A DNA stretch of 64,000 bases from Brevibacillus fluminis (GTDB lineage: Bacteria > Bacillota > Bacilli > Brevibacillales > Brevibacillaceae), in assembly GCF_003710825.1 (NCBI RefSeq), contig NZ_RHHQ01000018.1, positions 62,001 to 126,000 on the forward strand, in the 5' to 3' direction. Each line of letters starts with the position of its first letter. The first letter of the stretch is position 1. Positions 7,825 to 16,284 of the stretch are shown in pieces. Both the position numbers and the translations under genes were made by a program. The notes under the pieces are model-generated. The model had not been told where the DNA came from and searched no databases. It was given only the letters and a program-made list of their open reading frames with translations.

Positions 7825-10245
7825 TCAGCTTGTCTGTTCTGTTTTTGCGTGGGCAAAAAGCAGTTCCTGCACCTCAGCTGCCGGAAGCGGTCGGCTGAAA
7901 TAGTATCCTTGGATTTCTTTGCAGTCATTGCTCATCAAAATGTCGAGCTGTTCCTGCGTTTCGATCCCCTCAGCGATCACATCCAGCTGTAAATGATTCG
8001 CCATGGAAATGATCGTCGCTACGATTGCCTGATCATGCTTGTTCATCGTTATGTCCGTGATGAAGGAGCGATCGATTTTGAGCTTGTGGATCGGGAACTG
8101 ACGCAAATATCCAAGCGAGCTGTACCCAGTTCCGAAATCATCCAGGCTGAATCGGACCCCGTACTCCGACAGCTCTTGCAAAATGGTGGTAGATACCGTC
8201 GCATCCATCATCATGCTTTCGGTGATTTCCAAGTTGAGATGTTCCGGTTTCAACCCCGTTTCCTCGAGAATCTGGCGGATAAATTTCGGCAGGTTCAAAT
8301 GGTGGAACTGTTGTGACGATAAGTTGACGGAGACGGGAATAAGCGGTCCTCCTGCATCATGCCATTTGCGCATTTGGCTGCAAGCTTCGCGAAGCACCCA
8401 CGATCCAATCTCGAAAATGATGCCTGCTTCCTCTGCAATCGGAATGAAGACGCCTGGCTGGATTTCGCCTTTTGTCGGGTGGTTCCATCGGACCAAAGCC
8501 TCTACCCCCGTGATCCGATTATGAGCCGTGCTAATTTGCGGCTGATAGTGGATATGTAGCTCGTTGCGTTCAATGGCTTTACGCAAATCGTCTTCGAGCA
8601 CGATCTTTTCCCGAAGGAACACATCAAGCTCTTCCGAATAAAACTCGTAATCGTTTTTGCCTCTTTTCTTCACTTCATACATGGCGGTATCTGCGTTTTT
8701 CAACAGTTCGTCCGCATCGGTGCCATGCTCTGGATAGATCGCGATCCCGACGCTTGCCGTCACGTAAAAGTCATTGTCCTTCAGATGATAAGGAACTTGG
8801 ATGGACGCGATGATTTGCTTCGCCAAAAGGGCAGCTTCACGCTCTACCTCTTCGTGAAAACAAAGAAACGTGAACTCATCTCCCCCCATACGGGCGATAA
8901 TCGCTTGATGGCCTTTCATGCTGGACTGCATCCGCTCGCTGACCATCTGCAAAAACAAATCACCGTACGCATGCCCCAACGAGTCGTTGATCATCTTGAA
9001 CCGATCGATGTCCACGACCATCACCGCGAATGGCGCTCGCTGCTTCCGGTTCTGTTCGATTGCATCCCCGATCAGACTATTGAACTTGCGGCGGTTCGGC
9101 AATCCTGTCAGCTCATCATGATAAGCCAAATGCTGAATCGATTCTTTGATACGCTTCTCTTCGGTGATGTCTTTTGCAATGATATGGTACCCTGCGACTT
9201 TCCCATCGATACGCACAGGGATTTGCATGACAGTCAATGTAAGCGGATCGCCGTTTTGATGAAGGATGATCGTTTCGCGCCTGCTTGGCTTTTCTGCCAG
9301 CATTGTTTCCCTTGCAATCACCTGGTCCAGACCGATGCGGGAAATGGGCTCGCCAACATAAGCCTTTTCCTGAAGCCCCGTGATGCGTGACATGGCCGGA
9401 TTGAAGCTCAAGATGCGCCCTTTTGTGTCGATTGAAACGATTCCATCTTCATTGTTTTCATAAAGCGAACGGTACCATCTCGCATTTTCGCGAATAACCA
9501 TATCCTTTTGCGACATTCGTTTGTTGATCATGACACCGAGCATTGTTAAGCCGAGCATGAACAACGTGCTTGCCGCAATGATAACAGCGAGAATCCCCGG
9601 CTCAATTCCATTCTGTACCGTCAGCTCAACTCTCGTGCTTGGCCGAAATTCCGCAGCGGCCATGCCGGTGTAATGCATGCCTGCAATCGCCGCACCCATG
9701 ATCATCCCGCTAATCAGCTTGGACAGCGCGAAATGACGTGCCTGGTCTTTTCGAAAATAAAGCAATAGCCAAAGTGCGGCAAGAGACGCCGTCGCTGCAA
9801 TTGCGACCGACAATACCACCAACACCGGCTTATAGTGAATATCGACACTTATTGCGGCCATTCCGACATAGTGCATCCCCACGATTCCAGCCGCCATCAG
9901 AAGTCCGCCAATGATGAGCTGCTTTCGTTTCAGCTCGTTGCGTCCGACGACGATGAGTGCGATGAATGATACACAAATCGCCAGCAATACCGAAACGATA
10001 ACCATTTTGCTGTCATAGGAAATCCTCAGGGGAAGAGAAAAGGCGAGCATGCCGACGAAATGCATGGACCAGATCCCGATCCCCATCGATAGCGCACCGC
10101 AGAACAACCAAAGCAAACGTTCCCTTCCGGTAGAGGTGCTGATTCTGCCCGCCAAGTCCAAAGCAGAATAAGAAGCCATAACCGCAATCACATAGGATAA
10201 GGTGATCAATAGCCAGTTGTATGTACCATGAAGATGTTCTTCCAT
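7825..10245 (-). CDS. Membrane MHYT-PAS-GGDEF-EAL protein (c-di-GMP turnover)
   Basis: About 806 residues. The N-terminal 250 form a seven-helix MHYT sensor with three MHxxGM motifs (MHFVGM, MHYVGM, MHYTGM), proposed in the family to bind copper or another ligand such as O2, CO or NO. A PAS domain follows (about 265-380). The GGDEF motif is intact near residue 455 but no RxxD inhibitory site precedes it. The EAL domain retains EALVRW, DDFGTGYSS and AEGIET, so phosphodiesterase activity is plausible; which activity dominates cannot be told. The ATG at 10245 lies 7 bases from GGAGGG; an adjacent ATG at 10248 is only 4 away. Confidence 0.9.
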   Translation of the reverse strand: MEEHLHGTYNWLLITLSYVIAVMASYSALDLAGRISTSTGRERLLWLFCGALSMGIGIWSMHFVGMLAFSLPLRISYDSKMVIVSVLLAICVSFIALIVVGRNELKRKQLIIGGLLMAAGIVGMHYVGMAAISVDIHYKPVLVVLSVAIAATASLAALWLLLYFRKDQARHFALSKLISGMIMGAAIAGMHYTGMAAAEFRPSTRVELTVQNGIEPGILAVIIAASTLFMLGLTMLGVMINKRMSQKDMVIRENARWYRSLYENNEDGIVSIDTKGRILSFNPAMSRITGLQEKAYVGEPISRIGLDQVIARETMLAEKPSRRETIILHQNGDPLTLTVMQIPVRIDGKVAGYHIIAKDITEEKRIKESIQHLAYHDELTGLPNRRKFNSLIGDAIEQNRKQRAPFAVMVVDIDRFKMINDSLGHAYGDLFLQMVSERMQSSMKGHQAIIARMGGDEFTFLCFHEEVEREAALLAKQIIASIQVPYHLKDNDFYVTASVGIAIYPEHGTDADELLKNADTAMYEVKKRGKNDYEFYSEELDVFLREKIVLEDDLRKAIERNELHIHYQPQISTAHNRITGVEALVRWNHPTKGEIQPGVFIPIAEEAGIIFEIGSWVLREACSQMRKWHDAGGPLIPVSVNLSSQQFHHLNLPKFIRQILEETGLKPEHLNLEITESMMMDATVSTTILQELSEYGVRFSLDDFGTGYSSLGYLRQFPIHKLKIDRSFITDITMNKHDQAIVATIISMANHLQLDVIAEGIETQEQLDILMSNDCKEIQGYYFSRPLPAAEVQELLFAHAKTEQTS

Positions 10246-10665
10246 CATGATCCCTCCTTTCCTCGCTTTCTCCAAGCGCATATGTAACAATCGACATCAC
10301 ATAAGTTGAAGCTATCCTGACCTCACAACGTCGATGACCAATTTTTGTCCTCGAAAATATATGCTACATCAGTGCAGAGAAGACAACAAGCGGTATAGAC
10401 GCTTTCCCGCCGCAAATGGTACGTTTTTCGCAATGAAAGTGGCTCCTCTTGCAAGCACTTGTATGGTATGATGATTGCCGTGCCTTGACTGCACATCTGT
10501 TCAGCGGGTGGGGACCAAAATGTCAGTTTTGGTAGAGAACGTAGGAAGATTGCTAGAATAATGACAATTCTACAATTTTTGCCAATTCGTTCCCGATTTT
10601 GTAACGTTATTCTTACAAAAATCGTCATTACTACGATACACTATTCTTTTGATTAGGAGAGACTT
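10246..10665 (+). promoter_or_regulatory. Divergent control region before the polyprenyl-phosphate operon
   Basis: About 420 bases without a credible gene. The plus strand has TTACAA (10613-10618), an 18-base spacer and TACACT (10637-10642), then AGGAGAG before the ATG at 10666. A hairpin or operator-like inverted repeat, GATTTTGTAA...TTACAAAAATC (10595-10623), overlaps the -35 box. I see no known riboswitch here; a 101-codon minus-strand frame at 10323-10628 lacks a ribosome site. Confidence 0.5.
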
Positions 10666-11580
10666 ATGGGGGCTACATCAAATTCAGTAGAAGTAAAAGT
10701 AAAGTCACCTGCGCAAAACGTGGTTTTATTATTGATTCGCCAACTCCGTCCGCATCAATGGACGAAAAACTTGCTCGTTTTCGCTGCCTTGCTCTTTTCG
10801 CTGAACAAGGTGAGCGTTAACGTCGTCGGCAAGTCCGTCATCGCCTTCTTCCTGTTTTGCTTCGTATCGGGCTGTGTCTACATATTAAATGACTTCGCCG
10901 ATATCAAAAATGACCGGAACCATCCGGAAAAGCGGCACCGACCAATGGCGTCTGGCGCGCTGAATCCTTCGCTTGCCATCGTATTTGGGGCGATTCTTTT
11001 GATCGGGTCGCTGCTGACCGCATTTTATTTTGATCGGCTCTTCGGGGCTGTACTGGCGTTCTATTTCGTGCTCAATGTCGCTTATTCGTTCAAGCTGAAG
11101 CACGTCGTAATATTGGATGTCATGATTATTTCGGCTGGCTTCGTGCTCCGCGCAATTGGCGGCAGCCTGATTATCGGCACCCCGTTCACGCCTTGGTTTT
11201 TGCTCTGCACCATGCTGCTCGCGCTTTTTTTGGCAATCAGCAAGCGGCGACATGAACTTCATCTTCTGCAGACAGAAAAAGGTGCTCACCGCAAAGTGCT
11301 GGAGAGCTATTCGCCCGAATTGTTGAATCAATTGAATACCATTGTCACATCGGCCACCATCATCAGCTACTCTTTGTTCACCTTCACATCGGGCAGGACA
11401 GTCCAATTGATGTGGACGATCCCATTTGTCATCTTTGGCATTTTCCGCTACCTCTACTTAATTACGATCACCAACAAGGGAGGCAGCCCCGAAAAGGTTT
11501 TGCTGGAGGACAAGCCCATTTTCGTGACGATCATGCTTTATGTCATCGCCGTGGCCGGTATCATTCACTTTTTTGAATAA
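10666..11580 (+). CDS. UbiA-family polyprenyl-phosphate phosphoribosyltransferase-like enzyme
   Basis: 304 residues, about nine membrane helices. The two UbiA aspartate-rich motifs are seen: NDFADIKNDRNHPEKRHRP near residue 82 and a DVMIISAGFVLRAIGG loop near 148. The HPEKRHRP wording and overall pattern match the branch typified by mycobacterial Rv3806c, which joins PRPP to decaprenyl phosphate to give 5-phosphoribosyl-decaprenyl-phosphate. First gene of a four-gene operon whose next members (small flippase-like protein, DUF212 phosphatase, large membrane protein) complete that idea. Substrate chain length is unknown in this organism. Confidence 0.8.
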   Translation: MGATSNSVEVKVKSPAQNVVLLLIRQLRPHQWTKNLLVFAALLFSLNKVSVNVVGKSVIAFFLFCFVSGCVYILNDFADIKNDRNHPEKRHRPMASGALNPSLAIVFGAILLIGSLLTAFYFDRLFGAVLAFYFVLNVAYSFKLKHVVILDVMIISAGFVLRAIGGSLIIGTPFTPWFLLCTMLLALFLAISKRRHELHLLQTEKGAHRKVLESYSPELLNQLNTIVTSATIISYSLFTFTSGRTVQLMWTIPFVIFGIFRYLYLITITNKGGSPEKVLLEDKPIFVTIMLYVIAVAGIIHFFE

Positions 11581-11594
11581 CAGCACAGAAGGTT

Positions 11595-11963
11595 GTGGAT
11601 TCCGTTATGCCATCACTGCTTCTCATCCTTATTTCCGTCATACTCAGCGCATCAGGGCAAGTCGCCATGAAAATGGGGGCTTCCTCACTTTCCGGGAAAA
11701 ATGACATGCTGCTGATGAAATTCGTGCACTACCTAACCAACCTCCCGATCATGGTCGGGTTGGCCTTGTATGGTATTTCAGCATTTGTCTGGATTGCTGC
11801 CATCGAAAAAGTACGGCTATCCTACGCCTACCCGATGGCTGCTTTGGGATATGTCCTGGTCGCCGCGATGTCGGTGTGGTTTTTCCATGAGCCGATGTCA
11901 CCGATGCGCATTGCCGGATTGGCGATCATCGTCGTCGGCGTTGTTGTGATTTCACAGTCCTAG
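11595..11963 (+). CDS. SMR/EamA-type four-helix membrane protein, possible lipid-sugar flippase subunit
   Basis: 122 residues, four hydrophobic helices, in the small multidrug resistance/EmrE-ArnE size class. Family features are SASGQVAMKMGA in helix 1 and SYAYPMAALGYVLVA in helix 3. ArnE/ArnF relatives flip undecaprenyl-linked aminoarabinose, and the operon context (polyprenyl phosphopentose) points to a similar role, but drug export cannot be excluded. Two starts are possible: GTG at 11595, 2 bases after AGAAGG, or ATG at 11607, 14 bases after it; neither spacing is ideal. Confidence 0.7.
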   Translation: MDSVMPSLLLILISVILSASGQVAMKMGASSLSGKNDMLLMKFVHYLTNLPIMVGLALYGISAFVWIAAIEKVRLSYAYPMAALGYVLVAAMSVWFFHEPMSPMRIAGLAIIVVGVVVISQS

Positions 11964-11987
11964 CATCAAATCGAAGGAGTTTTTTTC

Positions 11988-12428
11988 ATGTTATATGTGT
12001 TGGCGCCGTTCATCGGCTGGCTCGTTTCGGGCACGACCAAATTTATCATCAACTATCTTCGTTTCGGAAAAGATGCTCGCCAGCGTGTGGGAAATGGCGG
12101 TTTTCCCAGCACCCATACGACCGTAATGGTGACGACCATCTGTCTGATCGGCCTGCAAGAAGGCTTTACGCATCCGGTATTCGGACTGGGCGTGGCGGTG
12201 ACGTTCATCATCATCATTGATGCAACCGGCCTGCGTAGGGCGGTTGGCAAACACGCTGCGATACTGAACCAATTAGCAAAAGAACACTCGAAAGCGGCGG
12301 AAAACAAACCGTTGAGGGAAAGCATGGGGCATACGAAATGGGAGATCGTCGGAGGAATTGTGCTTGGCGCATTGCTCGCGTTCGTATTGCACACCCTCGC
12401 CAAGCTTGTCCCAGGGCTGCTGGGATAG
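11988..12428 (+). CDS. Divergent PAP2 (DUF212) membrane phosphatase
   Basis: 146 residues with three or four membrane segments. GGFPSTHTT near residue 38, LRRAVGKHA near 81 and a final RESMGHTKWEIVGG are the hallmarks of the DUF212 acid phosphatase/vanadium-haloperoxidase-like family (B. subtilis YuiD type). Mycobacterial Rv3807c, next to Rv3806c, belongs to this group and is proposed to remove the 5-phosphate from phosphoribosyl-decaprenyl-phosphate. The same pairing here supports that role. AAGGAG precedes the ATG. Confidence 0.8.
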   Translation: MLYVLAPFIGWLVSGTTKFIINYLRFGKDARQRVGNGGFPSTHTTVMVTTICLIGLQEGFTHPVFGLGVAVTFIIIIDATGLRRAVGKHAAILNQLAKEHSKAAENKPLRESMGHTKWEIVGGIVLGALLAFVLHTLAKLVPGLLG

Positions 12429-12446
12429 CGGAAGGGAGTGACTACG

Positions 12447-14132
12447 TTGAAAAACCGTACTGCCACCTACACCTTGCTGCTCGGAATCACCCTGCTTCTG
12501 TTCATGGCGGCCATCGTCATCTCGACCTCCGTCTTGTTCCTGTTCGGCGTCCCGGTGTCGGCATTCAGCTTCTGGCTATCGGTAGCTGCAGCATTCATCT
12601 GCCTACTGGGCGCCATTTGTACATTCGTTCCCGTTTTCCGCGGGCGCTGGATTGCGTGGACTCTGGCTGGGCTACTGGTAATCGCAGGCTTGTGCTGGTA
12701 TGTCAGCGCCACAACCTACGACCTGTCGTTTGACGGTCAAACGTATCACCAAGAAGCCATCATGCTGTTGGCCCAAGGCTGGAACCCCGTTCTCGATCCG
12801 CCCTTGCTGTCACCGAGCCAAGAAGAGATTGCTAAAATGGACGGAAAGGAAATTTTGACCGCTTTCTATCTATGGATTAACCATTACGCTAAAGGACCGT
12901 GGCTACTGGATGCGGTCATGTACAAGGTGACGAATCAGATCGAGCTGGGGAAAATGTTCAACCTGCTACTTCTGTTCTCCTCATTTTTGCTCAGTGTGGC
13001 TGCGATGCTTGCCGCCTATCCGCAAAAAAAGACGCGGGCCGTGCTGATTTCGCTGCTGCTCGCCTGTAATCCGGTCGTGATTTGCCAGGCGACATCGTAT
13101 TATATCGATGGGCAGCTCGGGTCGCTCATCTTGATCATCTGCGCCCTCGGTGTTCTTTTGTTCAAGCGTTATCACGGTTGGGTGCTGGCCGCATTGTGCG
13201 CGGCGTTGATGCTGTTGGCCGAGGTCAAATTCACGGCTCTGGTTTATGCGATGCTGCTTGGAGGAGGTATCTTTCTCCTGTTCCTCTTCTATGACAAACA
13301 AAGGCGCTGGAAAAGGCTGCTGGCCGCTTTCGTCGCCAGCTTTGTTCTCGCCGTCGCAGTGGTTGGCTACAATCCGTACGTGACCAACACACTGACGAAG
13401 GGGCATCCCTTTTATCCGCTGGCAGGACCGCATGCCGTCGATATTATGACCTACAACAGCCCGCATGATTTTAGAGGTATAAGCAGTATCGAAAAGCTCG
13501 CGATTTCTTTGTTCGCCAAATCGGCAAACATCGCGGGAAAAGACGAAACTTCCTTGAAATTCCCCTTCACCATAACATCGGAAGAGTTAAAAGTATTCAA
13601 TGCGCCTGACGTGCGTGTTGCCGGATTCGGACCGCTGTTTGGCGGAGCGTTCCTGCTTCTTCTGATCGTGCTCGTCGCCGTACTCGCTGGAGACAGGAGA
13701 AAGGCAGCACCGTTGCTGTTGATCTGCGGCATTCTCTTCGCGAGCGTACTCGTCAATCCGGAATCATGGTGGGCACGTTATGTGCCGCAGCTCTGGATGA
13801 TCCCTGTTTTGGTTGCGATTGCTGGATTGGAATCGCGAAATACGTTTTCGCGGAATGCGAGCTGGGTGCTACTTGGTGTACTGCTGATCAATATGGTGAT
13901 GGTCAATGGTGCCCATATTTCTGGCCAGTCCTGGGTCAATGAGGCAGCCAAACAGCAGCTTGCTGAAATCAAAGCCAGCAAGAAAACCGTACTTATCGAT
14001 TTCCATCATTTCAATTCCAATCGGCTTCGCTTGCAAGAAGCGGGCATCCCCTATGTGGAAGGGAAAATCGATGACAAGGATGCGAATGCCAAAGGGCTTG
14101 TCGCTTCCCGCGCACGGTATGTATTGAAATAA
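12447..14132 (+). CDS. Large polytopic membrane protein, GT-C glycosyltransferase-like
   Basis: About 561 residues with roughly 11-12 membrane helices and a C-terminal soluble tail. Between the third and fourth helices a loop near residue 90 reads DLSFDGQTYHQEA, which resembles the first extracytoplasmic loop of GT-C transferases where catalytic acidic residues lie. I do not recognise a named family, so the transferase role rests on topology and operon position after the lipid-phosphopentose genes. The TTG at 12447 is 8 bases from GAAGGGAG; the GTG at 12438 overlaps that site, so TTG is preferred. Last gene of the operon. Confidence 0.65.
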   Translation: MKNRTATYTLLLGITLLLFMAAIVISTSVLFLFGVPVSAFSFWLSVAAAFICLLGAICTFVPVFRGRWIAWTLAGLLVIAGLCWYVSATTYDLSFDGQTYHQEAIMLLAQGWNPVLDPPLLSPSQEEIAKMDGKEILTAFYLWINHYAKGPWLLDAVMYKVTNQIELGKMFNLLLLFSSFLLSVAAMLAAYPQKKTRAVLISLLLACNPVVICQATSYYIDGQLGSLILIICALGVLLFKRYHGWVLAALCAALMLLAEVKFTALVYAMLLGGGIFLLFLFYDKQRRWKRLLAAFVASFVLAVAVVGYNPYVTNTLTKGHPFYPLAGPHAVDIMTYNSPHDFRGISSIEKLAISLFAKSANIAGKDETSLKFPFTITSEELKVFNAPDVRVAGFGPLFGGAFLLLLIVLVAVLAGDRRKAAPLLLICGILFASVLVNPESWWARYVPQLWMIPVLVAIAGLESRNTFSRNASWVLLGVLLINMVMVNGAHISGQSWVNEAAKQQLAEIKASKKTVLIDFHHFNSNRLRLQEAGIPYVEGKIDDKDANAKGLVASRARYVLK

Positions 14133-14140
14133 ACGGAACA

Positions 14141-14261
14141 CCAAAACGGTCATGACCGTTTTGGCTGACCGCAAGCGGTCACATCCAATCTAATGAAAAA
14201 CGTCGAGACGTTTTTCACAAAAAAAACCCGGACAGACCACAACGGTCAGCCGGGTTTTTTC
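14141..14261. terminator. Cluster of four hairpins ending two convergent operons
   Basis: In order: CCAAAACGGT/ACCGTTTTGG (14141-14164, perfect), GACCG/CGGTC (14167-14180), AAAAACGTC/GACGTTTTT (14196-14215, perfect) and a classical bidirectional terminator CCCGG...CCGGG with A- and T-runs (14221-14260). The last one serves ndh on the minus strand and the glycosyltransferase operon on the plus strand. Confidence 0.8.
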
Positions 14262-14268
14262 AATCGTA

Positions 14269-15450
14269 TTAGTGAACCAGCGAGAACAAGCCGTTGATGT
14301 GAGTCAGGTAACGGATGTGGCTCGCTTCTTTCATCATAGAAGCAGGCATGCCTTTCAGGCGAGTTTGGCTCGCACCGAGGGTCGCGATACCATCTTTGCG
14401 GCCCAAGCTAGCCAGTGTTCCGGAGAATACTGGGTTGAATTCTTCCATCGGTGCGCCGTTGAACGAAGCGAAGATGTTGTATCCGATGGTTTCTCCCATT
14501 TGCCATGCCAGCTGTGCTGTAGGCGGGTAAGGACGCTCTTGGCCTGTTGGGAAAACAACAGCGCTGTCGCCAGCTACGAACACATCAGGGTGGGACGTGG
14601 ATTGCAGGAATGTGTTAACGGTCGCACGGCCACGGTTGCACTCTATGCCGGAAGCGCCGACCAAAGCATTTCCTTGCACGCCGCCAGTCCATACGAGTGT
14701 GCTTGTTTCGATGGAGCTTCCATCTTTCAAGGATACGGATTTTTCCTTCATTTCGGTGATCGCTACGCCAGTCAGGAACGTAACGCCGCGTTTTTCCAAG
14801 CTGGTTTTCGCACGCTCAACCAGCTCAGGGTTGAAGCCAGCCAGAATGGAAGGACCTGCTTCAACACAGTAGAGGGAGATTTCTTTGAAATCTACGCCTT
14901 TGTTGCGGCACAGGGTTGGCAGCATGTCAGCGAATTCGCCAACCAGCTCGATACCAGTCAATCCGCCACCGCCGACAACGATTGTAGCGTCCGCTTTGTT
15001 TTTGGTTTTGCTGTACGCCTCGATGCACTCTTCCACATGACGGCGAACTTTGTTTGCATCGTTAACCGATTTGAGCGTGAAGCTGTGCTCTTGCAGACCT
15101 GGGATTCCGAAGAAAGCCGTTTCACTTCCAAGCGCCATAACGAGCACATCGTAGCTCAGCGTTTCACCGCTAGCCAATGTCACGCGTTTGTCTTCTGGTT
15201 TGATAGCCTCAACCGTATCGATTAGGAGATTAACGTCTTTGCCTTTCAGCAGCTTGTCCAAAGACAGCGCTACGTTGTTCTCTTTCAGGTTGCCTACAGC
15301 CAAACGATGCAGCTCGGTAATGATTTGGTGAGTTGGGAAACGGTTCACCACTGTGATAGTAGCTTCTTCAGCAGACAGATGTTTTCTCGCTGTTAATGCG
15401 GTCAACAAACCGCCATATCCGCCGCCCAAGATCAATACTTGCTTTGACAT
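14269..15450 (-). CDS. ndh: Type II NADH dehydrogenase
   Basis: 393 residues. Two dinucleotide-binding folds are visible: LILGGGYGGLLTA at the N-terminus (FAD) and TIVVGGGGLTGIELVGE near residue 160 (NADH). VFVAGDSAVV near residue 300 is the second FAD contact. NDH-2 enzymes are single-subunit, non-pumping membrane-surface dehydrogenases that pass electrons from NADH to menaquinone. The gene follows a DUF1641 gene by 49 bases, the same pairing as yjlC-ndh of B. subtilis. Confidence 0.9.
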   Translation of the reverse strand: MSKQVLILGGGYGGLLTALTARKHLSAEEATITVVNRFPTHQIITELHRLAVGNLKENNVALSLDKLLKGKDVNLLIDTVEAIKPEDKRVTLASGETLSYDVLVMALGSETAFFGIPGLQEHSFTLKSVNDANKVRRHVEECIEAYSKTKNKADATIVVGGGGLTGIELVGEFADMLPTLCRNKGVDFKEISLYCVEAGPSILAGFNPELVERAKTSLEKRGVTFLTGVAITEMKEKSVSLKDGSSIETSTLVWTGGVQGNALVGASGIECNRGRATVNTFLQSTSHPDVFVAGDSAVVFPTGQERPYPPTAQLAWQMGETIGYNIFASFNGAPMEEFNPVFSGTLASLGRKDGIATLGASQTRLKGMPASMMKEASHIRYLTHINGLFSLVH

Positions 15451-15499
15451 ACGAATCCTCCATCCTTATTTCATCAGCGCTGTTGTAAGATCGCTTCTC

Positions 15500-15919
15500 T
15501 TATTTTTGTTTGTTTTTCTCGCCCAATACTTCAAGAAATGCTTGTGCGAAGTGCAATGTTTTTTGCACTTGAGGGTCTTTCAGCATTTTCAGGATGCCGA
15601 ACAGGCCCACAGTCGTTGTTGCTTCTTGAGAGCGCTCATTCGCTTCCATAGCGGCTGCCGCGATTCCCATCGCTTTATCCTGGATCGGTTTCACGAACTC
15701 CTCCATGCCGCCTTTCAAATCTTCAACGAATACTTTGTCGGTAGCCAGACCATGTACGACATCGTACGTTTTGGTGAGCATGGTCACCATTTCTGCCAGC
15801 TTAGGAAGGTTGTCAACCAAGACAGTCAGGGATTCCTGTACTTCAGGTTTCATCAGTTGATCAAGTACATCCACGCGTGCAACTGTCTCTTCTTTGGTAA
15901 CTACTGCTTGTTCAGACAT
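15500..15919 (-). CDS. yjlC: DUF1641 protein (YjlC-like), partner of NDH-2
   Basis: 139 residues, mostly helical and soluble. VGLFGILKMLKDPQVQKTLHFAQAFLE-type wording at residues 103-130 is typical of DUF1641. The biochemical role is unknown; members sit beside respiratory dehydrogenases. First gene of the yjlC-ndh operon, with a Rex-like operator at its promoter. The mRNA leader appears to contain a copy of the two-hairpin repeat. Confidence 0.85.
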   Translation of the reverse strand: MSEQAVVTKEETVARVDVLDQLMKPEVQESLTVLVDNLPKLAEMVTMLTKTYDVVHGLATDKVFVEDLKGGMEEFVKPIQDKAMGIAAAAMEANERSQEATTTVGLFGILKMLKDPQVQKTLHFAQAFLEVLGEKNKQK

Positions 15920-15969
15920 AACTTAACTCCTTTACGTTGTGATAAAGTCTGATGCTGTGTGTCTTATTA

Positions 15970-16054
15970 CAAAAACTTGGCTCCGCCAAGCTTTTTGCGG
16001 GGCCTTAGTTGTACTTATTCCGGATAAGGATTTTTCAAAATTCTTATCTGTACA
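15970..16054 (-). repeat. Two-hairpin repeat, diverged copy B in the yjlC leader
   Basis: About 80% identical by eye to copies A and C, in the orientation of copy C. The AT-rich stem (GATAAG...CTTATC) and a GC-rich stem (GGC.CCGC/GCGG.GCC) are both kept despite base changes, though the second uses a shifted register. It lies between the predicted yjlC transcription start and the yjlC start codon, so it would be transcribed as part of the leader. Confidence 0.8.
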
Positions 16055-16069
16055 ATCGAAAAGGCCACA

Positions 16070-16126
16070 GACTTTGTTACAAAATTCACAAAGTCATCTA
16101 CACTACGATTTACTACCAATTCAATA
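16070..16126 (-). promoter_or_regulatory. yjlC-ndh promoter with Rex-like operator
   Basis: On the plus strand 16074-16091 reads TTGTTAC-AAAA-TTCACAA, where the right half is a perfect Rex half-site and the left has five of seven bases; it sits in a longer inverted repeat, GACTTTGT...ACAAAGTC (16070-16095). On the minus strand TTGAAT (16119-16124) and TAGATG (16095-16100) are 18 bases apart, putting the site over the start of transcription. Rex represses ndh in B. subtilis when NADH is low, so this gene context fits. Confidence 0.7.
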
Positions 16127-16231
16127 CTATTATATAACATGTCCAGAGCAAACAGTATAGAAAACAATTTTTTAATGGAATTGATTTTTTTCCGTTTTTT
16201 ATCAATTGTAGAGATGTTTTACTTTTCTATC

Positions 16232-16273
16232 CAAAAAACAGAGCCTTTCCACGATAAAAAGGGGAAAAGCTCC
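16232..16273 (-). terminator. Terminator of nos
   Basis: Stem GGAGCTTTTCC/GGAAAGGCTC followed on the minus strand by TGTTTTTT. Confidence 0.8.
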
Positions 16274-16284
16274 GGATTTCTTGG

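Noticed and set aside
10323-10628. 101-codon minus-strand frame upstream of the c-di-GMP gene
   Set aside because: No ribosome site, odd composition, and it overlaps promoter-like sequence of the divergent operon.
14272-15225. 317-codon plus-strand frame opposite ndh
   Set aside because: Entirely within ndh on the other strand, no ribosome site, no recognisable domains; a shadow caused by codon bias.
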